64,000 nucleotides of DNA, taken from contig NC_081181.1 in assembly GCF_029867415.1 (NCBI RefSeq), forward strand, positions 68,548,558 to 68,612,557. Reading direction: 5' to 3'. A model generated the notes under the pieces. The model saw nothing but the letters and a program-made list of their open reading frames with translations, did not search any database and was not told where the DNA came from. The stretch is from Vicia villosa. Taxonomy: Eukaryota > Streptophyta > Magnoliopsida > Fabales > Fabaceae. A program made the translations under genes and the position numbers. This document shows positions 10,872-22,147 of this stretch, piece after piece. How positions within the stretch are numbered: position 1 is the first letter of the stretch; each line of letters opens with the position of its first letter.

Positions 10872-12682
10872 AATCTCCACCTTGGACCTAACACTACAAC
10901 GTCAAGGGAACAAACTAGTTTTCTTCATGCAGCTTTATCAACTGCATATAGTGGAAAAACTTGCAACTTGGCAATGTCTTTGTGATTATATCAGCAACAT
11001 TATCCTCAATTGAAACCTTCAGCACTTGGACTTCTCCACGCTTGATTACTCCTCTGACGAAATGCAGTCTCACATCAATGTGCTTAGTTCGCTCATGATA
11101 GGCTGAGTTCTTCGACAGGTGTATTGCACTTTGACTATCACATTTAATAGTGATACCTTTACCTTGAAGTTTCAGCTCCTTGGCAAAATCTTCAAGCCAC
11201 AATGCTTCTTTCACAGCTTCAGTTAGGGCAATATACTCCGCTTCATTGGTTGATAGAGCAACAACCTTCTGAAGTGTTTCTTTCCAACTAATTGTTGTGC
11301 CAAACATGATAAAAACCTATCCAAAAATAGACTTTCTAGAATCCATACAACCTGCATAATCTGAATCGACGTATCCTTCGTTTACTGCTATACTATCTTC
11401 ACCCAAGGCTCCACCATAAATTAGGACCCTGTTCAGAGACCCATTTATGTACCTTAAAATCCATTTCAATGCTTGCCAGTGAGCCTTTCTAGGATTCGCC
11501 ATGTACTTGCTTACAAGACTTACTGCATATGCTATGTCGGGTCTAGTACAGTCCATAACATACATGAAAAAACCAACTATACTAGCATATGGGATGTTGT
11601 TCATATAGGCTCTTTCGACATCAATACTGGGACACTGATCAATACTCATCTTGAATTGAGGGTTTGTCGAAGTCACAACTGGCTTCGAATTCAACATACC
11701 AAACCTTTTGAGAATCTTTCGTAGATATGCCTCTTGATATAAGCATAACTTCGACTTCTTTCTATCTCTTAGAATGTCAATTCCAAGAATCCTGGAAGCA
11801 GCTCCCAGATCCTTCATATTGAACTCCTTATTGAGTTCAGCCTTCACCCTCATTACATCTTCGACATTGTTACTTTCTATGAGAATATCATCCACATAAA
11901 GAAACAAAATAACAAATGAATTACCAGGTTGAAATCTGAAGTAAACACAGTGGTTGAACTGACTTCTAATGAAACTTATGCGTGTCATGAACTTGTCTAA
12001 TCTCCTATTCCACTATCGAGGAGATTGTTTTAGACTATATAAAGATCTCTTTAGCTTGCACACATACTCTTCCTTCCCTTTTTCGACATACCCTTCAAAT
12101 TTCCTCATTAGGATCGTTTCATCTAGATCACCATACAAGAACGCAATCTTCACATCCATTTGTTCTAGTTCAAGGTCGAACTGTGCCATACAAGAGAGTT
12201 TCTTTGAAGTGAGCATGTGATCGTGGCAAAGCGCTTAATAGTAACAGCGCTTGATCTTCATCATCGGTCTTCACATCAATATTTTCAAGATCAAGAATCA
12301 GCTTGTTGAACATATCCAACTGCTCAGCCAACACTTTGTCTTCAATCATCTTGGATGAATACAAAGCTTTCTTCAGGTAGAGTCGATTTACCAGCGATTT
12401 GGTCATGTACAAACTTTCAAGTTTCACCGATAACCCTGATGCCGTCGTCTCCTTTGATACCTGCTGGAGAACCTTATCACCAAGGCTCAACAAAATGGCA
12501 TTGTGTGCTTTCTCGATCATAATCGTCTTCTCGCTGCTGTTAATTCAGCATTCATGGTTGCCTCTCCCTTCAACGCTTCTAAACAACCCTGCTGAACCAG
12601 TAGGGCTTTCATCTTCAAGCGCCACAGACCAAAATCATTCACTCCGGTGAAATTTTCAATCTCATACTTTGTGGAAGGCATC
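10872..12682 (-). pseudogene. C2-1 gag fused to RT/RNase H, broken
   Basis: Read on the minus strand, Gag begins near 12682 (start Met-Glu-Lys-Met-Pro) and carries the Tork/Tnt1-type Gag region, including LYMTKSLVNRLYLKKALYS, in the frame 12520-12170 after an early frameshift. Near 12186-12188, at a shared CCA, it jumps into reverse transcriptase ([20 protein letters not shown]), so the zinc knuckle, protease, integrase and first RT segment are absent. RT continues with the catalytic YVDD in FLYVDDILIESN (frame 11988-11317). RNase H follows with VDSDYAGCMDSRKS, interrupted by a stop near 11317, then the frame 11307-10915 with STNEAEYIALTEA and an intact tail. Several frame breaks make it non-functional. 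Confidence 0.85.
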
Positions 12683-12686
12683 TTCT

Positions 12687-12703
12687 CCATGCTCACCGCA
12701 CCA
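12687..12703 (-). other. Primer-binding site of C2-1, tRNA-Phe type
   Basis: On the plus strand this reads CCATGCTCACCGCACCA, which is the 3' end of plant tRNA-Phe(GAA) including CCA with one mismatch (T for C at 12690). It lies three bases inside the 5' LTR. The gag start overlaps or directly follows it. Confidence 0.75.
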
Positions 12704-12706
12704 ATT

Positions 12707-13152
12707 TGTTATGAATTCAATGCCAAGAACAAAATATATAACAAGGGAAGAATAAAGAACAAGTAAGAAGAAGAACACAAGAATTGGTTATAACTGCTAT
12801 TCTTTTACTTTCACTTAGAAAAGAAGATTACAAGTTCACAAGAATAACAAATAACCTTTCTCACCCTAAATTAGGATTTGCTGTGTACAATGATGAGAGA
12901 CTAGTAGGCTATTTATAATAAAACCTAGCATACTAACTAATGGGATTTTTCCACAAGGCCCATTACACAAGCCAACTTAATAAACAAGCTAACTTAACAA
13001 ATTAGAGTTTAAACACTAAAACCTAATTTAACATGCTAGTAACCCTAGCATCTTCGACACAAGCATGTGAACAACCTTCGACTTCATGCTTAATTCTGTC
13101 GAACCAAGAAGCTACCCTTCGACCATACTAGAGTTCGATCCAATATCTCACA
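12707..13152 (-). repeat. 5' LTR of C2-1
   Basis: 446 bp, TG...CA on the plus strand. It shares with C2-3 the segments ATTGGTTATAACTGCTATTC, CTCTCACCCTAAATTAGGATT, GAGAGACTAGTA and the CTTCGAC-rich end. Read on the minus strand, TATTATAAATAGCC (plus 12909-12922) is a good TATA-box candidate. Confidence 0.9.
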
Positions 13153-13157
13153 CTATT

Positions 13158-14417
13158 TAGTGTGTATGTGTGCATATAGTGCTCAACACATATACAACTA
13201 TGTGTGCTATTATTTTATCAAGTAGTAATGTATCATTTGTTTTTAATTTGTATATCTTGTTATGTTAAATGTACTAACAATATGATTTGATTCATATATC
13301 TTTTTATATGATTAAAACTTATGATGACGAGTGAGGAAAACCTAGAAGCATAACTAGGTGAATGAACTAGTAATTATGATTTAGGTTATGAAAATGACGT
13401 AGGCGGTGATGCTTGGATGCGAAGGTACCTCGGTGTATACCGCAAATGAGTAGTCGCTTGAATTATGAATAAATGGGCTTTGTATGGAACATGTTTTGAT
13501 GATATGAGAATTGATGAATGTAATCACCTAGTGATTAATGAGTGCAATCATGTTGAATAATTAAACCTGATCATGTATTCGAAAATAACCCTTGATCATG
13601 CACATCTTAATTAAAGTAGAATTGGAATGTGACACCAATGATTCATGCCTCAGAAATGGGTTTGAGTCCCATAAATGGGTTGAGTTCCATAGAGGAGAGG
13701 TGGGCCTCAAAGTGGGTTAAAGTCTCATACAAGGAAAGATACTTTAAGTGGGTTAGAGTCTCATACGGGTGGAAGTTCTTGAAGTGGGTTTGAGTCCCAT
13801 GGTGAACCCGAATCCACAAGAAAGTCTAATCATACAAACATCCGTGACCCGAGCCTTCCCCTAGTTGTAGGTCCGGTCGGGGAAAGATGCTTTGTGACAT
13901 TTTCCGAATAGTGATTCATTGAGATGTGTGAACTCAAATTGAATATTTCCATACAATGTGAATGTCCCTTAGATGCTTAATTCCTTCTCTATTGTGTAAG
14001 TGCACACATGCCTTGTTTTATCAAGAAGCTTAAGTTAAGGTTTAGATATAAGTCCTTTTAGAGTTGGGTGGACCCATAATATAGGGAACCCAATGAGATT
14101 ATTATCTCATCCCACTATTATTGTTATTTTTTAGGTGTTTCATTGCAGTTTAGAGGCAAGGTATTAGCTTGTCTGATAATGTTTCTGATAATTTTTTGTT
14201 GTTAATGTGATCTTTCATTGTAGATTATGTACAATTGTGAACATTGTATATAGATCTTAGTTTTTGTTTAGGAACTCTTGTATATCATGTGTCATAGTTA
14301 TATATTTTGTTTTTGACATGTATATATAGTGACTTTGTTAGCCACTTGTGTTGTATCAGTACCAGTTAACATTGTGTATAACGTATTTTCTAGATGTATA
14401 TTATATGAGGTGTTACA
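13158..14417 (-). repeat. Probable gypsy LTR, minus orientation
   Basis: The right border reads GAGGTGTTACA, i.e. TGTAACACCTC on the minus strand, a common gypsy LTR start also seen in variant form at 16288. The stretch contains a tandem array near 13640-13805 and a GTCCGGTCGGGGAAAGATGC segment at 13871. No coding region is attached. The left border is unknown because C2-1 is inserted there. Confidence 0.45.
13640..13805. repeat. Degenerate tandem array (AAGTGGGTTTGAGTCCCAT)
   Basis: Five imperfect units of about 30-45 bp share the core AAGTGGGTTNGAGTCYCAT (13650, 13674, 13710, 13748, 13787). Units differ in the linker. Confidence 0.75.
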
Positions 14418-15884
14418 CAAGCTATACAATTTGTGTTTGGGGCCAAAAGGATATACATCCAATTAATCTTTTTTAATCTGATAAGACAATGACTTAAAAC
14501 AATAATTTATTAATGAATCTTTTAAAAGGAAGACAAACATTCGAACAAGCAAGCTATACGACATTTTGTCCGAATGCTCGGGATCAAAGGGATATACATT
14601 CAATTAATGTTTTCATCTGATTTTGATTGGAAAAGAGGGAAAAGAAGATTTATTTAAGTTTGAAGTCACTAAAGCGTCTAAACCTAAGGTTTGTTAAAGA
14701 TAGTGAATTGATGAAAAGATATGAGGTAACTACAAATGGATCGAATTTTAAATCGATAGGACTGATCCAAAATTTGACAACTAAATTTAACAATATATAA
14801 ACACACATAGCATATATAATAATAAGTATATAACTAAATGGATACCAAAATTTCCTTTACCTTGATATCACAAAAAGAAGTTTTTTTTTTTAATTTCTAG
14901 TCTTTATTTGAAATTAAAATATATTTTTTAGGAAAGGTAAAATAATTGGAAAAAAATCTTATCATTCAATTTTTTTTTCCAAATCTCATACATAAATGGC
15001 AACAATTTAAAATGGATGGAATGTAAAACAATAGCAATAATATTAGTATTAAGCCCAAAGCCCAAACACAACAAATTGTAACAAAGATGAAAATGAATAA
15101 AGTAACCAGATAAGTAAACTACAGGGTATAAAAATAAGACAACACCTCATGGATCCAACAATCTAAATGAAACATCTTGACCCTAAAATTAAAAAAAAAA
15201 TCAAAGAAGGAAAAGAAGAATTCAACGCCCCCTTTCCTTTTCTTAAACTATTTATTATATTTTTTATTTGATTTAAAATAACAATAATCTAAATTAAATA
15301 TATGATTTATGGGTTTGTTAGTGGACTTAGCCCAACATGAATCTTGAACAAAATGTGGTCCGGAGATGCATCTCCGTATGGTATTTGGGTGTATTTGGAG
15401 ATACATATCTAAAATGTCCCCTAAACGTTTATGAAAGCGTGCTAAATACAAAAGGGAACTATTTTGAAGATGCATTTGTAGAATCCTTCCTAATTCACAT
15501 CAGAACAACGTCATTGTCCCAACCTTTGAATTTTGTGAGGCTAACATATATTAACTTATATTAACGTAAAATTAAAGTTAAAGGAGGGTAACAATTCATA
15601 TATTAATAAAAAAAAGTCAAGATAATCCATACATAACATTTGTCTGAAAATAAATCCGAAAATACCAAAAAAATAATACATCCCAATATAAACTACAAGG
15701 TATGTCTAACCAACTGCCTCCTCTGCCGCCTGTACTGCACATCATTTCATAACTCGACTACCATGGTTTCCACGAGGGCCAACTGGGGAGAATGATCCTC
15801 AAAGAGTCTCACCTCTATGGCTCCTTTACCCATTTCCGTAATACACCAATACACCGCTGTCACACTTTTTGCCTACTCATCCCA
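14418..15884. other. Non-coding stretch, nothing recognised
   Basis: No gene supported. CAAGCTATAC followed by GGATATACATYCAATTAAT occurs twice (14417-14480 and 14547-14610), an imperfect duplication of about 130 bp. CGGAGATGCATCTCCG at 15361-15376 is a perfect 16-bp palindrome. At 15700-15880 the base composition is more balanced and gene-like on the minus strand, but every frame is broken. Confidence 0.45.
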
Positions 15885-16287
15885 AACCTACAAATCTCCC
15901 TCTTGAAACCAACTAGCTATCAAGATACAGTATTATCAGCTGCATACAGTAGAAAAAGTTGCAACTTGGCAATGTCTTAGTGATCATATCAGCAACATTA
16001 TTATCAGTCGAAACCTTCAGCACCTGGACTTCTTCACGTTCGATTATCTTTCTGACAAAATGCAGCCTCACATCAATGTGCTTGGTTTACTCATGATATG
16101 TTGAATTCTTCGACATGTGTATTGCGCTTTGATTTCTACTTTACTATCATTACCACAGGCTCCACCATAAATCAAGACTCTGGTCAGAGACCCACTTATG
16201 TACTTTAGAATCCACTTCAATGCTTGCTAGTGTGCCTTTCCAAGATTGGTCATATACCTACTTACAAGGCTCACTACACATGTTATG
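15885..16287 (-). pseudogene. C2-2 remnant: RNase H end and 3' tail
   Basis: The sequence aligns base by base, with many changes, to the 3' end of the C2-3 interior (59517-60180). Shared text includes CAACTTGGCAATGTCTTAGTGATCATATCAG, TCGAAACCTTCAGCAC, CACATCAATGTGCTTGGTT, GCTCCACCATAAAT and GACCCACTTATGTAC (each quoted only in part). A segment around 16135-16150 is deleted. It stops at GTTATG (16287), where a gypsy-like LTR begins; the matching continuation resumes at 43111. It is non-coding now and marks the left edge of a 27-kb inserted block. Confidence 0.8.
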
Positions 16288-18813
16288 TGCAACACCTCAA
16301 TTTTAATATTTTATTTTTAATAGAGTTTTGAAGTGTTTTAGTTTAATTAATTAAGTTGAAGAATTCTAAGTAGAGTTTTATAATATTAAAATATGTGTAG
16401 AAGTGGGAAATTATAGGTTATTATTAAGTTAGAATTTAAGTTGTTTATTAGAGTGTTTTAGTGGATTTATTTAATTATTTAATATTAAAAATAATAAGAT
16501 AATTAGATATTGGTGTTATTTTAATTAAATTGAAGTAATATCTAATTTAAATAAAAATATATAAAATAGAATTTTTACAAAAATAGAAATAATAAAGGGT
16601 GTAAGGAGAATTAAGGGGTGAGAGAAGAATTGAGATAATTAGGTTAAATAAATAGTTAAATTGAGGAGAACTTTAGCCAAATCATGAAAATTTGAGAAAA
16701 CAGGCAAAAAACTTAGAGCGATTGTGGGAAGGAACAGAGAGAAAATCCCAAAGGCCAAAAGCTGCTTAGATTCGTAATTTCGAGGTAAGAGGGAGATGAT
16801 TCAACTATAGGTGTCTAAATAGAGGGATAGTGATGGGTCCTTACCCTCCCGCCTTATTCCTCCCTGTATATGTGTTTGATATTTATGGCCAAAAAGGTTT
16901 GGGCAAAACCTTTGAGGGGATCAATGATAATTTTTTCCTTTTTTATTATGATGTGATATGTTATTGTTATTATTGAATTCTGATTTACCTTTAACCAAGT
17001 ATACCGGTATTTTATGAGTTGATGTCATGGATAAGGTGTAATTATTTAAATATCGATAGTTGGACCATAAAGAGAGAATATATGAAAATGTATAATTTGT
17101 AAACTGGTTTGCCCTGTTGATGCCTTTTGATAAGGACGATTTTAACTGAATGAACACGTGTTAATTTTCTCTGTTTTGGGGAAGTTGTGGTTCGATGGGG
17201 TGGAGGGTCGATAGATCCTAAAATATATAAAAGTCACATAAATCCCCAAAAGGCGAAAGACGCGGAAAATCAAAGGTAGACATAAAAGGGGATTGACTGC
17301 CTTTGTTTCAAGCGTAACTTTAGTTTTGTAAGTCTGTTTGAGGTACCGTCAGTTGCGTTAGAAAGATAACATAATAATATTTATTTTGAAAAGGGGAATC
17401 TGGGTCTAGGAGCTTTACAATACTAGCATTCCTTTGCTTTTTATACTAGAGGCATGTTTTTATACAGGAAACGTGCTTTTGGGGCTGTTTTAACGAGTTA
17501 TAAAGTTGAGTTCATTATATTTTAGAGTTGATTTGAATTAAAAGAGATGAGTTTGATATAATTAGATTTGAGCCTGAAATGTTTTAGAGTTATAATTTAA
17601 TTTTAAATTGAAAACTAATAAGTTTTTCTAATAGAGTTTTGTCAATGCTTATAATCGCATCAAAACATTTTTTAACTAAAGAAAAAGGTAACTCAAGAAA
17701 AACCTTAGGAAGGCGAGAGTTATTGGAGACTTTAGAGTAATACATGGAATTTGATTATATTTATAAATAATATTAATTTGAGTTGTTAATAATATTGTAT
17801 TACTCTGTTGATGAGTATTGTTGAGCATATATGTTGATAAATTATCATGTTGATGAGTAATGTTGAATGAAAATATAACTATATACCCGTGTTGAGTTGT
17901 TATTAAATGTATATGTGTATATTATCAAGGTGAGTAGTTCATGTGAGGAATTACAGTGTTGTCTTATTATTGGCGTAGTTTTGCTTCAAATGAGGAACTG
18001 TTTGTTGAGTAGCATATTGATCTTGTCAATTGCATGTCATGCATCAATCTATTAGTGATCTCAGATTTATTGGTGGCATCATTTATTCATATGAGGAACC
18101 AGAGATGGCCTCATATTCATTGGTGGAATTGTTGGTTCAGATGAGGAACCAAAGGTGTAGATCAATCGGTAACACAACTTTAAAATCCAACAACTTGGTA
18201 CCACATACATGTTGAGTTAGGAGTGATGAGTAAAATTGCATTATATAAAAATTTATCCGTGATTGTTATATGCTATGAACTATTTTATGTGATTGTTGAA
18301 TATTTTTATAACTATCCTGACTATTTACATACACCATTAATATTATGAACATATTTCTCACCCCTTTTTATTTGCTTGTGTGGCTCATTGTGCCGATGGT
18401 ACAAATACCCAGGTAGAGGAGAATTAGTTAATGTTATGTGGAAGGATATGGAAGGATTAGCGTAGAGGCCTACGTCATTATATCATTTTTTTAGTTTTAT
18501 TTAGTATTCATGAGGTGTTGCTTTGATAGTATAACATTGAGACGGGTTTTTTCAGTTGTTTGATGTTTCTTGCGAGAATTGTTGGATTAATTTCCTTATA
18601 TTAAATTTTGAATTATATTTAACATGAGATATTTAGTTGAACATGTCTTTGAGTTTCTATTACTTTATTTTAAAAAGTTTTGATAATGAGGTTTTATGAA
18701 AGAGATATGTGACACCCTTGTTGAATAAATATGTATTTCTATGTGATTTTACTTATATAAGAGTTTTCGGGTATATGCTGTTACTCTATGACTGGCCTAG
18801 TACATACCATAGC
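16288..18813 (+). repeat. Gypsy-like LTR or LTR-derived DNA
   Basis: It starts TGCAACACCTCAATTTTAAT immediately after the C2-2 fragment, resembling the TGTAACACCTC border at 14417. There is no coding frame. A repeated phrase (ATGAGGAACYRNAGATG / ATGAGGAACCAAAGGTG) occurs near 18090-18155. A second LTR-like start, TGTGACACCCTTGTTG, lies at 18708, about 100 bases before the next LTR. No CA border or target duplication could be matched, so full length and structure are uncertain. Confidence 0.4.
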
Positions 18814-20098
18814 TGATAAGTGCCAAAATATCGTTATTTCGAGTATATAATTGTGGCACTTATCAATTTTATTCATTCTGTTTTTATAATAAAATCTCCA
18901 CTTTTGTGTAAATATTCACACAATTGAGTTTTCATTCGTTTTATGTACAATTTTATAGTTTTTCCTTTGTTTTATAAGTATTTATGCATATCGGAGCCTC
19001 GAGGAATAAAGTGTCGAAGGCACGACTTCGATTATGCAGTTTTTGAGCTAAATAAAGAAAATTATGCAGAAAGCCCGTTAAGCGGACTCCCAGCGCACTA
19101 CTATGAACTAAAAACAGAGACGCGTGATTTTCAGAGCTCGCTTAGCGGAGCAGTCTCGCTAAGCGAGATTTCCTTTACTGTTGTATATATTTTGTGTAAT
19201 AAGTGCAGCCCGCTTAGCGAGCCTGCGTAAATTTCTCTTTATATTTCTTTCATTTGAAACATTTAGGGTTATGGTTTTGGGGAAGTTTTTGTGTCCCAAC
19301 TCCATCACCTTCATTCTTAGAGTAGGATTAGCTTAGAAAACAACATTGGGTCATGCACTTGGATGATCAGAGGTGGATTTCTCATCAATCGGAGCTGACA
19401 TCCCGCGAGATGTTTAGTTTATCTCCTATCTTCTTTGTGTATTTCTTTTGTGTTGGGTTTTGTTTGTTTATTTACTCGTTATGTATATATATATCTCCCA
19501 TGGTGTTATATAAAACTTGCTTTACAAATCTGTGTTGATTGTTATTCTGGATTTTTGTTTTATGCTGGGGATTTAGGTTGCTTTAAAGATAAACTGCTTG
19601 AATCTTTATCTAGGACGATTATCTTTTAGTTTCTGGACTCTAGAGATAGATTTAGAGCTAACATTCACTGTTTGTATATGTACTTAATGCTTTCGTGTTT
19701 GAGCGGCGCGCTAGAGATCGCCGACGCGAGAATACGAATGTTCTCGTGACTTTGCATTAGATATAACCTCAGTTGTGAGTTGTCTCGTAGGTGATCCAGA
19801 GATGGACGTTGATGTGAGAGATATGTGATGATATAGAGGAGTATTGTAGGTTGAGTATAATTGGTCAATAAGTTTAAGTTTGAGACGAGTGAGTATATTT
19901 GCATGCCTGATAAGTTATTTCTCTTCTAAGAATGCATTTATTTCTTCTGTCTATATCTTTTTACACTTTTGAACATTCAAACCCGATTTTGAAACCGTAT
20001 AAACTGTTGAATGGCATTCCACTATCTCTGTGGACACGATAATTCCCAGATAAATATTTTCAAATCTTTTGTTGCTTGCCGCTATGCCTGCTTTAACA
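18814..20098 (+). repeat. LTR A (full)
   Basis: 1285 bp from TGATAAGTGCC to TTTAACA. It carries four copies of a CG-rich palindromic motif of the CGCTTAGCGAG type between 19075 and 19225. No protein is encoded. The same LTR start is repeated at 27247. Confidence 0.85.
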
Positions 20099-20101
20099 AA
20101 A

Positions 20102-20119
20102 TGGCTTTGTTGCTGGGGA
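20102..20119 (+). other. Decayed tRNA-Asp primer-binding site
   Basis: TGGCTTTGTTGCTGGGGA matches the plant tRNA-Asp primer site TGGCGCCGTTGCCGGGGA at all positions except four (GCC to TTT, and CC to CT). All are consistent with cytosine deamination on one or other strand. Confidence 0.75.
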
Positions 20120-20195
20120 TGGTTGTTTGAATTGTATCGCAATAGTTTACGTGTTTTTGAGCTTTGTATATAACTCATATATTATATACTTTCAC

Positions 20196-20196
<1 letters not shown>

Positions 20197-20268
<72 letters not shown>
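20197..20268. repeat. (TA)n microsatellite
   Basis: About 72 bases of uninterrupted TA, followed by GTATATATA. It lies in the interior after LTR A. Confidence 0.98.
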
Positions 20269-20277
<9 letters not shown>

Positions 20278-20715
20278 TTCCTTGTACATGTTTATCTGTT
20301 TATATTCACCATATAGGTTTACTTGTATATGATACATACAAGTATAACTTGGTTGGTGAATGTTGGTGAAACACATTGAGATCGGACCAGTTTGTTATTC
20401 AAAATCTTCACTTTTCAACTTGTGAATCCAACATTCACCAAATTTTCCTTTTTGTATGATAATAGTTTTTTGTGTTCCATACTTGTGCATATGTGTTTGT
20501 TTGTGTATATAGTTGTATACTTTCGTTTTTATGTTTGTTTAATCATTGTATATATTTGTACTCGTATTTTTTGTTGAGTGGTTGGTTGGGACACTTTCTT
20601 TAGGTTTATGCGGTGAGATGTCACCATGACATGACGGGAGGAAGCTACTTTCCAAACACCGAAACAATAAAGGCGTCGAGCTAACAACGTAAAACAAGCG
20701 CTTGTTGGGAGGCAC
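20269..20715 (+). other. Non-coding interior after LTR A
   Basis: No frame resembles a retroelement protein. It shares with the interior after LTR B the segments GATCGGACCAGTT, CAAATCTTCACTTTT-type text and GCGTCRAGCTNACAACGTAAAACAAGC. It ends abruptly at LTR B without a visible polypurine tract. Confidence 0.7.
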
Positions 20716-22126
20716 TGATAAGTGCCAAATTGTAGTCATTTTGTGTATAGTTTCGCGGCGCTTATTTTCTCTTTTTCCTCGATTTAGACGCGTTTTAGTG
20801 TATATTACATACAATATGTAGCTTTTGTGTTTAATTGAGTTTTGATTCATTTATGTAGCGATTAATAGTTTTTCATTCATTTTGTAGGTATTTGAGCTTT
20901 TATTGGAGCATTGAACAATAAAGCTTCAAGGGTGCAATTTTGGATCAATAAAAGAGTGGCCATTAGAAGAAGTAAATGAAAAATAAAGTGCAGGCCGGTG
21001 TGAGTTTCCCGGCGGAGCAATTGGCTCGTCGGGCGAGCGTGGAAAATAAAAGCCAAGTTTCTGCCTTGGGGTCGCCTCATGGTCGTCGGGCGGAAGAAGA
21101 AGGTGTCGTCGGGCGAAGCATTTCGTTCGTCGGGCGAAAGAAGATATTTTTGCCCACTTGTTGACGTGGCGCAAGCTTTTTGACAAGGAATAAAGGTTTT
21201 GTCGGGCGGAAGTTGCGTAGCAGAATTTGTATATAGTTTCATTTTAGAACATTTTAGGTTTTGTGTGGTTGGTTTTGGGGATTTTTGTGCTCCCATGCCA
21301 ATTTCACCCATTTTTCTTTAGGATTAGCTTAGATAACAACTTTGGGTCTGGCATTCGGTGATGCGGAGGTGGATTGCTCATCAACCGGCACTGACAAACT
21401 GGAAGATTTGTGGTTTTATCTCTATTTCTCTCTATTTATTTCTTTTAGTTGGGTTTTGTATGTATATTTACTTTGAACTCATGTATGTTTGTCGCCCATG
21501 GTGTTATATAAAGCTTGCTTTACAAATCTTTGTTGATTATTGTCTTAGATTTTTGCTCTGTGCTAGGGATTTGGGTTGTTTTAGAAATAGACTTCTTGAA
21601 TCCTTATCTAGGATGATTATTTATTAGTTTCTGTAATTTAGAGATAGATTCAGAGCTAACAATCTTTATGGGTGTTGAAGCTTAATGCTTTCGTGTTAGT
21701 TGTGTCGATTGAGAGACTGTCGATACGATTGACATGGATGTCTGTTGTGTTATTGAGGTGTGCTGAGAGATCGTCACCGAGATGATATAGTAGTTCTCTC
21801 TACTTTGGGTTAGAAATGACTTAGGGTGTGAACGATGCTTGATGATATTGATGAGTATTGTAGGTTGAGTATAACTGATTGATAAGTTTAAGTTTGTGAG
21901 AAGTAGATTATATACAATGCTTGATAAGTCTCTTCTTTATGAAGAATTAATACTTTTTGTGTTGATATTTACTTTTATGGTTTTATGCTTTAACTATTCA
22001 ATCCAAACTCATAACTTTGGAAACTGTTGAACGGCAGTTCAATGCACTGATCCCTGTGGAGACGGTAATTTTTCCCGGATAAATACTTCCAAAACATTTG
22101 TTGCTTGCCGCCTTACCACTTCAACA
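20716..22126 (+). repeat. LTR B (full)
   Basis: 1411 bp, TGATAAGTGCC to CTTCAACA. Between 21015 and 21210 it carries five to six CGTCGGGCG-type motifs. The antisense strand is open for 144 codons (21311-20877), and the same antisense frame is open in LTR B'. Since the two LTRs are highly similar overall, the shared open frame is not evidence for a protein. Confidence 0.9.
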
Positions 22127-22129
22127 AAA

Positions 22130-22147
22130 TGTCGCCGTTGTCGGGGA
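22130..22147 (+). other. tRNA-Asp primer-binding site after LTR B
   Basis: TGTCGCCGTTGTCGGGGA differs from the tRNA-Asp primer site TGGCGCCGTTGCCGGGGA at two positions, three bases after the LTR. Confidence 0.8.

Larger units (their letters stand above)
5471..13152 (-). mobile_element. C2-1: Tork/Tnt1-lineage Copia deletion derivative
   Basis: Both LTRs begin TGTTATGAATTC and end AATATCTCACA on the plus strand, and the element is flanked by the 5-bp duplication CTATT (5466-5470 and 13153-13157). It reads on the minus strand: 5' LTR at 12707-13152, a tRNA-Phe-type primer site, then a 1.8-kb interior with gag fused by deletion to reverse transcriptase and RNase H. The 3' LTR is split by a Helitron. 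Protease, integrase and the start of reverse transcriptase are missing, so it is non-autonomous. Confidence 0.88.

Noticed and set aside
15700..15884. Gene-like balanced composition on the minus strand
   Set aside because: All frames carry stops and no domain motif can be read.
20127..20376. Tyr/Ile repeat frames on both strands
   Set aside because: Translation of a (TA)n microsatellite.
20877..21311. 144-codon antisense frame in LTR B, also open in LTR B' (24087-24521)
   Set aside because: The two LTRs are so similar that a shared open frame is expected, there is no known motif, and the frame is created by the CG-rich motif array.
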